The notes under the pieces are model-generated. The model searched no databases, was not told where the DNA came from, and saw nothing but the letters and a program-made list of their open reading frames with translations. Positions 8,901 through 14,471 of a stretch of 17,566 nt of DNA are shown here, one piece after another (position 1 is the first letter of the stretch; each line of letters opens with the position of its first letter). Source of the stretch: an uncultured Ruminococcus sp. (GTDB lineage: Bacteria > Bacillota_A > Clostridia > Oscillospirales > Acutalibacteraceae); contig CACYEJ010000141.1 of the NCBI GenBank assembly GCA_902773395.1, positions 1 to 17,566 of the forward strand, written 5' to 3'. The position numbers were made by a program, and so were the translations under genes.

Positions 8901-9463
8901 AGATTACCGAAATACACGAAAACAGCCATTTCTATGACGGGAAAAAAGTGCGTGTAATCGCCTCTATTGAAAAGGTAAAAACTACCACCACAAAGAATAA
9001 TGCTTTGATGGCTTTTGTGAATGTCGAGGATTTGACAGGCGGAATTGAAATGCTTGTGTTTCCGAGGACGCTATCGGAGTACAGCAACATTGTCTTTGAG
9101 GGAAATGTTGTCGAGATATATGCAAATGTGAGTGCTAAGGAGGACGAAGAGCCTAAGCTGCTTTGCGATCGCCTAAGGATAGCTCCGAAAGCGGCTGAGA
9201 GCCAGCCCGAAAAAAAGCCGCCGCAAAAACAGAGCAATTCTCCGCAGCGTCTTTACTTGAAGCTGCCCTCGGAAAACTCTCGTGAGCATGATTATGTGAT
9301 GAAGCTGTTTGCAGTTTTCGAGGGTACAAGTCCTGTATCATTGTATTTTGCCGATACTAAAAAATACAAACATTTGCCATACGAGAATTATGTTTATCTA
9401 AATAATGTAATGATTAACGAACTTGTACGTGTTTTAGGCAGGGAAGCAGTTATAATAAAATAA
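5990..9463 (+). CDS. dnaE: DNA polymerase III alpha subunit (DnaE)
   Basis: C-family replicative DNA polymerase, acting at the fork with the beta clamp; in Firmicutes DnaE works with PolC, extending primers mainly on the lagging strand. It has 1157 residues, a normal length. The N-terminal PHP domain begins HLHLHSEYSLLDGACR (5-20) and keeps the His-rich start and DHGNMF, so it may still bind metal. The palm carries GPGRGSGAGSLAAYC and PDFDVDFC (396-403) with catalytic Asp397 and Asp399, and MDFLGLRNLT with the third Asp549. Fingers follow (FQFESTGM, ISLYRPGPMDSIP, YQEQVMQI, FNKSHAAAYA), then a helix-hairpin-helix region (about 860-890) and an OB fold near 980-1040 (VRVIASIEKVKTT and GGIEMLVFPRTL). 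It is transcribed from its own promoter and flanked by unrelated genes. The family-consistent MAFAHLHLHS start follows AGAGG. Confidence 0.98.
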   Translation: MAFAHLHLHSEYSLLDGACRLKTLVKSVKEKGQTAVAVTDHGNMFAAVDFFIEAKEAGIKPIIGCEVYVANRTLYDKTAELDSRPYHMILLCENMTGYRNLIKMVSIAWTEGFYRKPRIDRGLLEKYHEGLICLSACLAGEIPRAILADDLASAYEKARYYKELFGDGNFFLELQNHFIPEQAVVNKALIKMSHDLNIPLAATNDCHYVDKKDAETHNILMCIQTNHTVNDNDKMEFPTDEFYIKTESEMRTLFSDVPQAIDNTQLIADRCNVEFEFGNTKLPHFEVPNGEDHFEYFKRQCYDGLYRHYGSVPDKSLIDRLEYELDIVRKMGYVDYYLIVNDFIQYAKSQGIPVGPGRGSGAGSLAAYCIGITGIDPIKYNLIFERFLNPERVSMPDFDVDFCKERRQEVIDYVIRKYGSDHVAQIIAFGTMAARGSIRDVGRVLDMPYSTVDNIAKLVPFDIGMTIDKALSISSELKRLYDTDSQTKQLIDAAKSIEGMPRHATTHAAGVVITRDPVDTYVPLAKNDESVVTQYTMTRLEQLGLLKMDFLGLRNLTVLNDAKQMILKRYPNFSDDDIDYSDKKVFDMLSKGYTQGVFQFESTGMTNVIMQLKPEAVEDLIAVISLYRPGPMDSIPTYIENRHNPGKIKYKHPLLKSILDVTYGCIVYQEQVMQIFRTLAGYSLGRADIVRRAMSKKKKDVMTKEREIFIHGSVDKDGNVEVEGCVRRGVDERTAAEIFSEMESFASYAFNKSHAAAYATVSYMTAWYKYHFPKEYMAAQLTSLLDNSGRLPLYIAECTRLGINVLPPHVNRSDFGFTVSGNSIVFGMMAIKNLGAAVIRAIVKEREKGMYKSFYDFCSRIYGKGLNTRGVESLIKSGALDNLGLNRRQMLIVARRVMDSIEQERRNNIDGQMSFFEDDEASNQEAFDAPPCSEFPLRDLLAMEKEMTGLYLSGNPLGEYEAFINSVKCDKITEIHENSHFYDGKKVRVIASIEKVKTTTTKNNALMAFVNVEDLTGGIEMLVFPRTLSEYSNIVFEGNVVEIYANVSAKEDEEPKLLCDRLRIAPKAAESQPEKKPPQKQSNSPQRLYLKLPSENSREHDYVMKLFAVFEGTSPVSLYFADTKKYKHLPYENYVYLNNVMINELVRVLGREAVIIK

Positions 9464-9500
9464 AAAATTCGTTGATTAACATATTTTTTCAAAAAACCAC

Positions 9501-9529
9501 TTGTTATTTTTTTAAATATGTATTATAAT
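9501..9529 (+). promoter_or_regulatory. SigA-type promoter for pfkA
   Basis: TTGTTA (9501-9506), a 17-bp spacer and TATAAT (9524-9529). An in-frame ATG at 9518 lies inside this promoter, which argues against the longer pfkA start and for ATG 9563. Confidence 0.85.
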
Positions 9530-9562
9530 ATAAGCGATTGGAATATTAAAGGAGGACTTTTT

Positions 9563-10531
9563 ATGTCACAGAAAGCTATTGCAGTATTGACAAGCGGCGG
9601 TGATGCACCGGGTATGAATGCTGCTGTAAGAGCTGTTGTAAGATCAGGTATTTCCAAGGGAATGAAAGTATACGGAGTAAGTCGTGGTTATAATGGACTT
9701 CTTACTGGTGATGTAAGCGAGCTTAACCTTCGCAGTGTTTCGGATATTATTCACCGTGGAGGTACGGTTTTATATACAGCAAGAAGCGAGGAGTACAACT
9801 CTCCCGCTGGTGTAAAAAAGGCTGCTGATTTTTGCAGAACATTGGGTGTTTCCGGCGTTGTTGTAATCGGCGGTGACGGTTCGTTCAGAGGTGCAAGGGA
9901 TTTAACTAACGAGGGTATTCCCTGCGTTGCCATTCCGGGTACTATCGACAACGATATCGCTTGCAGCGAATATACTGTAGGCTTTGATACCGCTATGAAT
10001 ACCGCTATGGAAATGGTTGACAAAATTCGTGATACCGCTCAGTCACATGATCGCTGCTCTGTAGTTGAGGTTATGGGCAGACGCTGTGGCGACATCGCTT
10101 TGCAGACAGGTATTGCAGTAGGTGCAACTTCAATTCTCGTTCCGGAGGTTGAGTTCGAAATAGAGAGAGATGTTATTGCTAGAATTCTTGCAAATCAGAG
10201 TACAGGCAAAAAACATTTTATCATAGTCGTTGCCGAGGGTGTCGGCAAGGTAGATGAGCTTGCAACATATATTCAAACAAGAACAGGAATTGAAACAAGA
10301 GCAACAATTCTCGGTCATGTTCAGAGAGGCGGATCGCCTACACTTCGTGATAGAGTTGTTGCAAGTGAGATGGGTTACAAGGCTGTTACTCTTCTCGAAA
10401 ACGGTGTTGGCAACAGAGTAGTTGCTATGACTGACGGCAAGATTGTTGACTACGATATTACAGAAGCCCTCAATATGCCAAGAGTATTCAATACAGAACT
10501 TTACGAGATAGCTCATACTATTTCCATTTGA
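9563..10531 (+). CDS. pfkA: ATP-dependent 6-phosphofructokinase
   Basis: Phosphorylates fructose 6-phosphate to fructose 1,6-bisphosphate, the committing step of glycolysis; a cytosolic homotetramer controlled by ADP and PEP in related enzymes. It has 322 residues, against about 320 in Bacillus. The start is ATG 9563 with a strong AAAGGAGG site at 9548-9555. Motifs: TSGGDAPGMNAAVRA (10-24, ATP site), RGYNGLL (41-47), GGDGSFRGA (103-111; GGDGS rather than GGDD indicates ATP, not pyrophosphate, as donor), PGTIDNDI with catalytic Asp129 (125-132), VMGRRCGDIAL (170-180) and GHVQRGGSPT near the C-terminus for the sugar phosphate. It stands alone with its own promoter; pyk, often the next gene in Firmicutes, is missing. 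No clear terminator is seen behind it. Confidence 0.97.
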   Translation: MSQKAIAVLTSGGDAPGMNAAVRAVVRSGISKGMKVYGVSRGYNGLLTGDVSELNLRSVSDIIHRGGTVLYTARSEEYNSPAGVKKAADFCRTLGVSGVVVIGGDGSFRGARDLTNEGIPCVAIPGTIDNDIACSEYTVGFDTAMNTAMEMVDKIRDTAQSHDRCSVVEVMGRRCGDIALQTGIAVGATSILVPEVEFEIERDVIARILANQSTGKKHFIIVVAEGVGKVDELATYIQTRTGIETRATILGHVQRGGSPTLRDRVVASEMGYKAVTLLENGVGNRVVAMTDGKIVDYDITEALNMPRVFNTELYEIAHTISI

Positions 10532-10714
10532 TGTTGGATTTGCTATGCAGCGTCAGTTGTTATGATTTCTAATTAAATCGTGCTTTCGTTTTGTTGTGGG
10601 GTTTACACGTTTATTCGTGTTCGATTGCGTGGTTTCTTTAAGAGATTATTATACATAGCCATACATATTTCTAATTTTGAAAAAATTTGTAAACTTTTTT
10701 TAAAAAATAAGTAT
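10532..10714. other. Intergenic region after pfkA, no gene seen
   Basis: AT-rich spacer without a credible reading frame. It holds a short hairpin (ACACG 10605-10609 with CGTGT 10616-10620), possibly extended by AATCG/CGATT at 10576-10580 and 10622-10626, but without a T-run behind it, so a terminator for pfkA is not convincing. Confidence 0.4.
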
Positions 10715-10743
10715 TGCATTTTTTTAGAACATGTTGTATAATT
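10715..10743 (+). promoter_or_regulatory. SigA-type promoter for the single-module surface protein
   Basis: TTGCAT (10715-10720), a 17-bp spacer and TATAAT (10738-10743). The leader runs about 50 nt to an AGGAGG ribosome site at 10785-10790. The leader end (TTTTTAACAGGAGG) is close to that of the next gene (TTTTAACAGGAG), suggesting shared origin of the two leaders. Confidence 0.8.
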
Positions 10744-10799
10744 AGACTACTGATATTAGTCTTTTATTTATGGCGTATTTTTAACAGGAGGAAATAATT

Positions 10800-11822
10800 A
10801 TGAATAAGAAGTTTATCAGTTTGATTATGGCTGCTATTCTTGCAGTTTCGGCTTCTGCCGTTTGTGCAAGTGCAGCAGAGGTAGAAACAGAAGCATCAAA
10901 AGATGGAGATACTATCTTCTTTGATCCGGGCAACTGGTCAGGTCATATTATGTGCTGCTATATTTGGGACGTTGATGGCAACGGCGGCACAGAGTATGCT
11001 ACAAAAGATGGTTGGGTTTCCGATAATACATGGGCTTCTTCAAAGAACATTGGCGTTGAGGAGAAGGACGGCAAGTATGAGTCCTACAAAATTGATTTCT
11101 CAGGCAGAGATGGTCATAAGATCTATTTGATTTGGCACGATAAGGATACAGGTGCTCAGACATTTGACTGCTTGATTAACTCATCTGCATCGGGTCTTAC
11201 ATGCCACAGAACAGGCGAGATACTCGAAAATCCGGTAGACAGCAAGAAGACAGCTGAGGCTATTGCTTTTGACGGCGGTACGGATCTTGGTCCTGCAAAG
11301 CTCGTTACGTCTACAGGTAAGGTTCAGGGTACTGTAGTAACTCCTGATACAGACCGTCCGGGCGTTGTTGCTAACTACGTTTTGAAGTATCTCGGTCAGA
11401 AGGATGAAGTTACAAATCAGGAGCTCGTTACAGAAGAGAGCGTAGCAGATGCTATCTCTGGTTTCGGCACAACTGCTGATGAAGTATGGGCTAAATATCA
11501 GGAGCACGAGGGCGAAGAGAACTACAACGCTAAAGAAGCTAAGAAGCTCATTAAGCCTACAGAGGCTACTTCAGATACAGACACAAGCACAGATTCTTCT
11601 TCAGGTTCAGGCTCAGGTTCTTCAGGTTCAGGCAGCTCCAGTAGCTCAACAACTAAGACAAGCACAACTGCTACATCTACAAGCACAACAGGCACTACTA
11701 CAGACGGTGGTGCAGCAGACACAGCTTCTACAGGTGACACAAGAGGCGTTGTTGCTTTCGCAGCAGTTCTCGCAGCAGCAGCAGGTACAATCGTTGCTAC
11801 TCGTAAGAAGATCGAGGATTAA
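10800..11822 (+). CDS. Exported single-module starch-binding-like protein with C-terminal cell-surface anchor
   Basis: 340-residue exported protein. The signal peptide is NKKF plus a hydrophobic core, with likely cleavage after Ala25 (ASA|AE). One module covers about 36-250: a beta-sandwich-like half (TIFFDPGNW, CCYIWD, YESYKIDF, YLIWHDKDTGAQTFDC) followed by a half with GGTDLGPAKLVTSTGKVQGTV and helical sequence ending YNAKEAKKLI. YIW, aromatic strands and the IWHD...QT motif recall CBM26 starch-binding modules; I infer alpha-glucan binding. A Ser/Thr/Gly linker (about 251-307) leads to TASTGD (308-313), a hydrophobic stretch (317-333) and RKK (335-337), resembling a sortase signal in which LPxT is not conserved. 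It could therefore be wall-linked or simply membrane-held. Codon use is strongly biased (ACA Thr, GCT/GCA Ala), suggesting high expression. A paralogue of the next gene, each with its own promoter. Confidence 0.8.
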   Translation: MNKKFISLIMAAILAVSASAVCASAAEVETEASKDGDTIFFDPGNWSGHIMCCYIWDVDGNGGTEYATKDGWVSDNTWASSKNIGVEEKDGKYESYKIDFSGRDGHKIYLIWHDKDTGAQTFDCLINSSASGLTCHRTGEILENPVDSKKTAEAIAFDGGTDLGPAKLVTSTGKVQGTVVTPDTDRPGVVANYVLKYLGQKDEVTNQELVTEESVADAISGFGTTADEVWAKYQEHEGEENYNAKEAKKLIKPTEATSDTDTSTDSSSGSGSGSSGSGSSSSSTTKTSTTATSTSTTGTTTDGGAADTASTGDTRGVVAFAAVLAAAAGTIVATRKKIED

Positions 11823-11857
11823 TTTTTAAAATTTAATATCTCTTAAAGAACATAATC

Positions 11858-11891
11858 AAGACTTCCGATTTTTTAGATCGGAAGTCTTTTA
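11858..11891 (+). terminator. Rho-independent terminator after the single-module protein gene
   Basis: A perfect 12-bp stem, AAGACTTCCGAT (11858-11869) with ATCGGAAGTCTT (11877-11888), 7-nt loop, then TTTATTT. It separates the two paralogous genes into different transcripts. Confidence 0.92.
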
Positions 11892-11940
11892 TTTCCTCTA
11901 AAGAAAAAATGATTTTTTTGCTATTTTTTTCGAAAATCTA

Positions 11941-11969
11941 TTGAAATTACTGTTGATATGTTATATAAT
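11941..11969 (+). promoter_or_regulatory. SigA-type promoter for the triple-module dockerin protein
   Basis: TTGAAA (11941-11946), a 17-bp spacer and TATAAT (11964-11969): near-consensus and probably strong. The leader is about 50 nt, with AGGAG at 12014-12018 before ATG 12029. Confidence 0.88.
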
Positions 11970-12028
11970 AGTACTTGTTAAAGATCAATCGTGAATTGAT
12001 ACTATATTTTAACAGGAGTGAAAACAAA

Positions 12029-14323
12029 ATGAGAAAGAAGTACATTTCTATCGTGCTGGCAGCTCTTATCATTGCTTCGTCATTGCCGGTTACTGCAAGT
12101 GCGGCTGTTGCAGTAAAGGAGACTTCCGCAGAAGATAAGGGCACATTTTTCTTTGATTCAGGCGACTGGAATTCAGAGAGTATGTGTTTCTATATTTGGG
12201 ACGGCACAACAGGTGAGAACGCTACAAAGGACGGCTGGGTAAAAGACAGCACTTGGGCTAAGTCAGCTCAGATCGGCGGTACACCGGTAGAGGGAAAAGC
12301 AGGCGTGTTCGAGTCATACGAGATTGACCTTACAGACAGAGATGACCATGATGTTTATGTAATTTTCCACGATAAGGGAAACGACATTCAAACTTGTGAC
12401 TGCTTGTTTAATAAGACAGCATTCGGTCTTACAGCAAGTCTTACAGGTAATGAGCTTGAGAATACTGTAGACAGCAACAAGACAACAATTGAGGTCGCTT
12501 TTGACGGCGGTACAGATCTCGGTCCTGCAAAGGTTATCACATCAACAGGTAAGATTCAGGGTAAAGTTATCACAGCTAATACTGACCGTGCAGATAAGGT
12601 TGCTTCTTTCGTATTGAATTATCTTGGCTCAACTAACGCTGACGGAACTGACGTTGTAACTAAGGAAGTTGTTAAGAAGGCTATCGAAGAGTTCGGCACA
12701 ACAGCTGATGCAGTATGGGAAAAGTACCTCACATACAGTGACAACGAAAAGTACAACGAGGCAGAGGCTGCTAAGGTTATTAAGGATATCGGTACATTTT
12801 TCTTTGATTCAGGCACATGGAAATCAGAGAGTATGTGCTTCTATATTTGGGACGGCACAACAGGCGAGAACGCTACAAAGGACGGCTGGGTTAAGGACGG
12901 CACTTGGGCTAAATCTGCTTTGATTGGCGGTACACCGGTAGAGGGAAAAGCTGGCGTATTCGAGTCATACGCTATTGACCTCACAGGCAGAGATGACCAC
13001 AATGTATATGTAATTTTCCACGACAAAGGTAACGATATTCAGACTTGCGACTGCCTGTTCAATAAGACAGCATTCGGTCTTACAGCAAGCCTTACAGGCA
13101 ACGAGCTTGAAAATACAATTGACAGCAACAAGACAACAATTGAGGTTGCATTTGACGGCGGCACAGATCTTGGTCCTGCAAAGGTTATTACTTCAACAGG
13201 TAAGATTCAGGGTACAGTTATCACAGCTAACACAGACCGTGCAGACGTAGTTGCATCTTTCGTATTGAATTATCTCGGTTCAACAAAGACTGACGGTTCT
13301 GAAGTTGTAACTAAGGAAGTTGTAAAGAAAGCTATTGAAGAGTTTGGCACAACAGCTGATGCAGTATGGGAGAAGTACCTCACATACAGCGAGAACGAGA
13401 AGTACAACGAGGCTGAGGCTAAGAAGGTTATCAAAGATATCGGCACATTCTTCTTTGATTCAGGCGACTGGAATTCAGAGAGTGTTTGCTTCTACATCTG
13501 GGACGGCACAACAGGCGAGAATGCTACAAAAGACGGCTGGGTAAAAGACAGCACTTGGGCTAAGTCAGCTCAGATCGGCGGTACACCTGTAGAGGGTAAG
13601 GCAGGCGTATTTGAGTCATACGAGATTGACCTCACAGGCAGAGATTCTCACGATGTATATGTAATCTTCCACGACAAGGGCAATGATATTCAGACTTGCG
13701 ATTGCTTGTTCAATAGTACAGCATTTGGTCTTACAGCTAGCCTTACAGGCAACGAGCTTGAAAATCCTGTAGATAGCAACAAGACAACAATTGAGGTTGC
13801 ATTTGACGGCGGTACAGATCTCGGTCCTGCAAAGGTTATCACATCAACAGGTAAGATTCAGGGTACAGTTATCACAGCTAACACAGATCGTGCAGACAAG
13901 GTTGCTTCTTTCGTACTGAATTATCTTGGTGCAACTAATGCTGACGGAACTGACGTTGTAACTAAGGAAGTTGTTAAGAAGGCTATTGAAGAATTCGGCA
14001 CAACTGCTGACGATGTATGGGCTAAGTATCAGACATACAGTGCTGACGAGAAGTACAACGCTGAAGAGGCTGAGAAAGTTATTCTTGCTAAGGACGATGA
14101 GAAGATCGGCAAGCTCGGTGACGTTGATAAGGACGATAAGATCACATCTAAGGACGCATTGTTGATTCTTAGACAATCTGTTAATCTTGAAGATTTTGAC
14201 GAGAATACAAAGAAACTCGCTGATGTTGACGGAAACGAAAAGATCAATTCCGCTGACTCTTTGGAGGTATTGAGAGCTTCTGTAAATATTCAGAGTCAGT
14301 ATAAGATTGGTGAACTCATCTGA
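12029..14323 (+). CDS. Exported protein with three tandem starch-binding-like modules and a type I dockerin
   Basis: 764-residue exported protein. ATG 12029 follows AGGAG; an upstream in-frame TTG at 11975 lacks a ribosome site and would spoil the signal peptide (RKKYISIVLAALIIASS, likely cut after Ala25). Three modules start with GTFFFDSG at residues 38, 255 and 472, each 217 residues apart. Each has a beta-sandwich-like half (FFFDSGxW, CFYIWDGT, DGWVKD, FESYxIDL, VYVIFHDKGNDIQTCDC) and a half with VAFDGGTDLGPAKVITSTGKIQG and predicted helices (ASFVLNYLG, VVKKAIEEFGTTAD, VWxKY). This matches the beta-sandwich plus helical-cluster plan reported for Sas20 domain 1 of R. bromii; starch binding is inferred. 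Residues 697-754 form a dockerin with two calcium loops (GDVDKDDKITSKDALLILR and ADVDGNEKINSADSLEVLR), so it should dock onto a cohesin scaffold. No catalytic domain is seen. Confidence 0.88.
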   Translation: MRKKYISIVLAALIIASSLPVTASAAVAVKETSAEDKGTFFFDSGDWNSESMCFYIWDGTTGENATKDGWVKDSTWAKSAQIGGTPVEGKAGVFESYEIDLTDRDDHDVYVIFHDKGNDIQTCDCLFNKTAFGLTASLTGNELENTVDSNKTTIEVAFDGGTDLGPAKVITSTGKIQGKVITANTDRADKVASFVLNYLGSTNADGTDVVTKEVVKKAIEEFGTTADAVWEKYLTYSDNEKYNEAEAAKVIKDIGTFFFDSGTWKSESMCFYIWDGTTGENATKDGWVKDGTWAKSALIGGTPVEGKAGVFESYAIDLTGRDDHNVYVIFHDKGNDIQTCDCLFNKTAFGLTASLTGNELENTIDSNKTTIEVAFDGGTDLGPAKVITSTGKIQGTVITANTDRADVVASFVLNYLGSTKTDGSEVVTKEVVKKAIEEFGTTADAVWEKYLTYSENEKYNEAEAKKVIKDIGTFFFDSGDWNSESVCFYIWDGTTGENATKDGWVKDSTWAKSAQIGGTPVEGKAGVFESYEIDLTGRDSHDVYVIFHDKGNDIQTCDCLFNSTAFGLTASLTGNELENPVDSNKTTIEVAFDGGTDLGPAKVITSTGKIQGTVITANTDRADKVASFVLNYLGATNADGTDVVTKEVVKKAIEEFGTTADDVWAKYQTYSADEKYNAEEAEKVILAKDDEKIGKLGDVDKDDKITSKDALLILRQSVNLEDFDENTKKLADVDGNEKINSADSLEVLRASVNIQSQYKIGELI
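12140..12790 (+). repeat. Tandem module repeat 1 (651 bp)
   Basis: First of three in-frame units, residues 38-254 of the dockerin protein. It differs from the others mostly at third codon positions. Distinct residues include GKVITANTD where units 2 and 3 have GTVITANTD. Confidence 0.95.
12791..13441 (+). repeat. Tandem module repeat 2 (651 bp)
   Basis: Second unit, residues 255-471, exactly the same length as unit 1. It carries local variants GTWKSES, KDGTWAKSAL, ESYAIDL and LGSTKTDGSEV not found in units 1 and 3. Confidence 0.95.
13442..14083 (+). repeat. Tandem module repeat 3 (similarity ends after KVI)
   Basis: Third unit, residues 472-685. Its last part (DDVWAKYQ, EKYNAEEAEKVI) and its ENPVDS segment resemble the neighbouring single-module protein more than units 1 and 2 do, suggesting it is the ancestral copy. 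Confidence 0.93.
14117..14289 (+). other. Type I dockerin domain coding segment
   Basis: Two EF-hand-like repeats, D-V-D-K-D-D-K-I-T-S-K-D followed by ALLILRQSV, and D-V-D-G-N-E-K-I-N-S-A-D followed by SLEVLRASV. Asp/Asn residues at calcium-loop positions 1, 3, 5 and 12 are present, except Glu in place of Asp/Asn at position 6 of the second loop. Recognition positions differ between the halves (TS/SKD against NS/SAD). Confidence 0.93.
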
Positions 14324-14334
14324 TAATATATAGC

Positions 14335-14418
14335 TTCTGAAAAATACGTTTATACATAGAAGACCTCACTCGAATCGGTGTCCGATATATAGTCGGACGC
14401 CGATTTGACTTTTCAGAA
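14335..14418. repeat. Nested inverted repeats (large hairpin) downstream of the dockerin gene
   Basis: An inner stem, AATCGGTGTCCGA (14373-14385) with TCGGACGCCGATT (14393-14405), has one G-T wobble and can extend to 16 bp (14370-14408). It is enclosed by a 9-bp outer pair, TTCTGAAAA (14335-14343) and TTTTCAGAA (14410-14418). Followed by a moderate T-rich stretch (ACTTTTC), it may terminate the dockerin mRNA or protect its 3' end. Confidence 0.6.
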
Positions 14419-14427
14419 ATTTAAATC

Positions 14428-14470
14428 GCCTGCTGCATTACGGTTTAATCGCTATATGCAGCAGGCTTTT
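14428..14470. terminator. Second hairpin between convergent genes, probable terminator
   Basis: A perfect 11-bp stem, GCCTGCTGCAT (14428-14438) with ATGCAGCAGGC (14456-14466), has a 17-nt loop and TTTTG behind it on the plus strand. On the minus strand a T-rich GATTTAAATTT follows, so it may also end asnB transcripts coming the other way. Confidence 0.7.
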
Positions 14471-14471
14471 G

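Noticed and set aside
9518..9562. Upstream in-frame ATG for pfkA
   Set aside because: It lies inside the TATAAT promoter and would not be in the transcript; family proteins start close to the ATP motif, as with ATG 9563.
10605..10620. Hairpin after pfkA as a terminator
   Set aside because: Only 5 bp and no T-run; left as unassigned structure.
10860..10866. Lipoprotein signal at the cysteine in SAVCASA of the single-module protein
   Set aside because: Valine, not Gly/Ala/Ser, precedes the cysteine, so the lipobox fails; a signal peptidase I site (ASA|AE) follows directly.
11580..11705. Ser/Thr repeat tract as a slippage or phase-variable locus
   Set aside because: Codons vary (TCA, TCT, AGC, ACA, ACT) and there is no long mononucleotide or simple short repeat; it is an ordinary linker.
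11975..12028. Upstream TTG start for the dockerin protein
   Set aside because: No ribosome site, and it would put 18 charged/hydrophobic residues before a clean signal peptide.
12140..14083. Possible CRISPR-like or satellite repeat
   Set aside because: Units are 651 bp, in frame and coding; they are protein module repeats.
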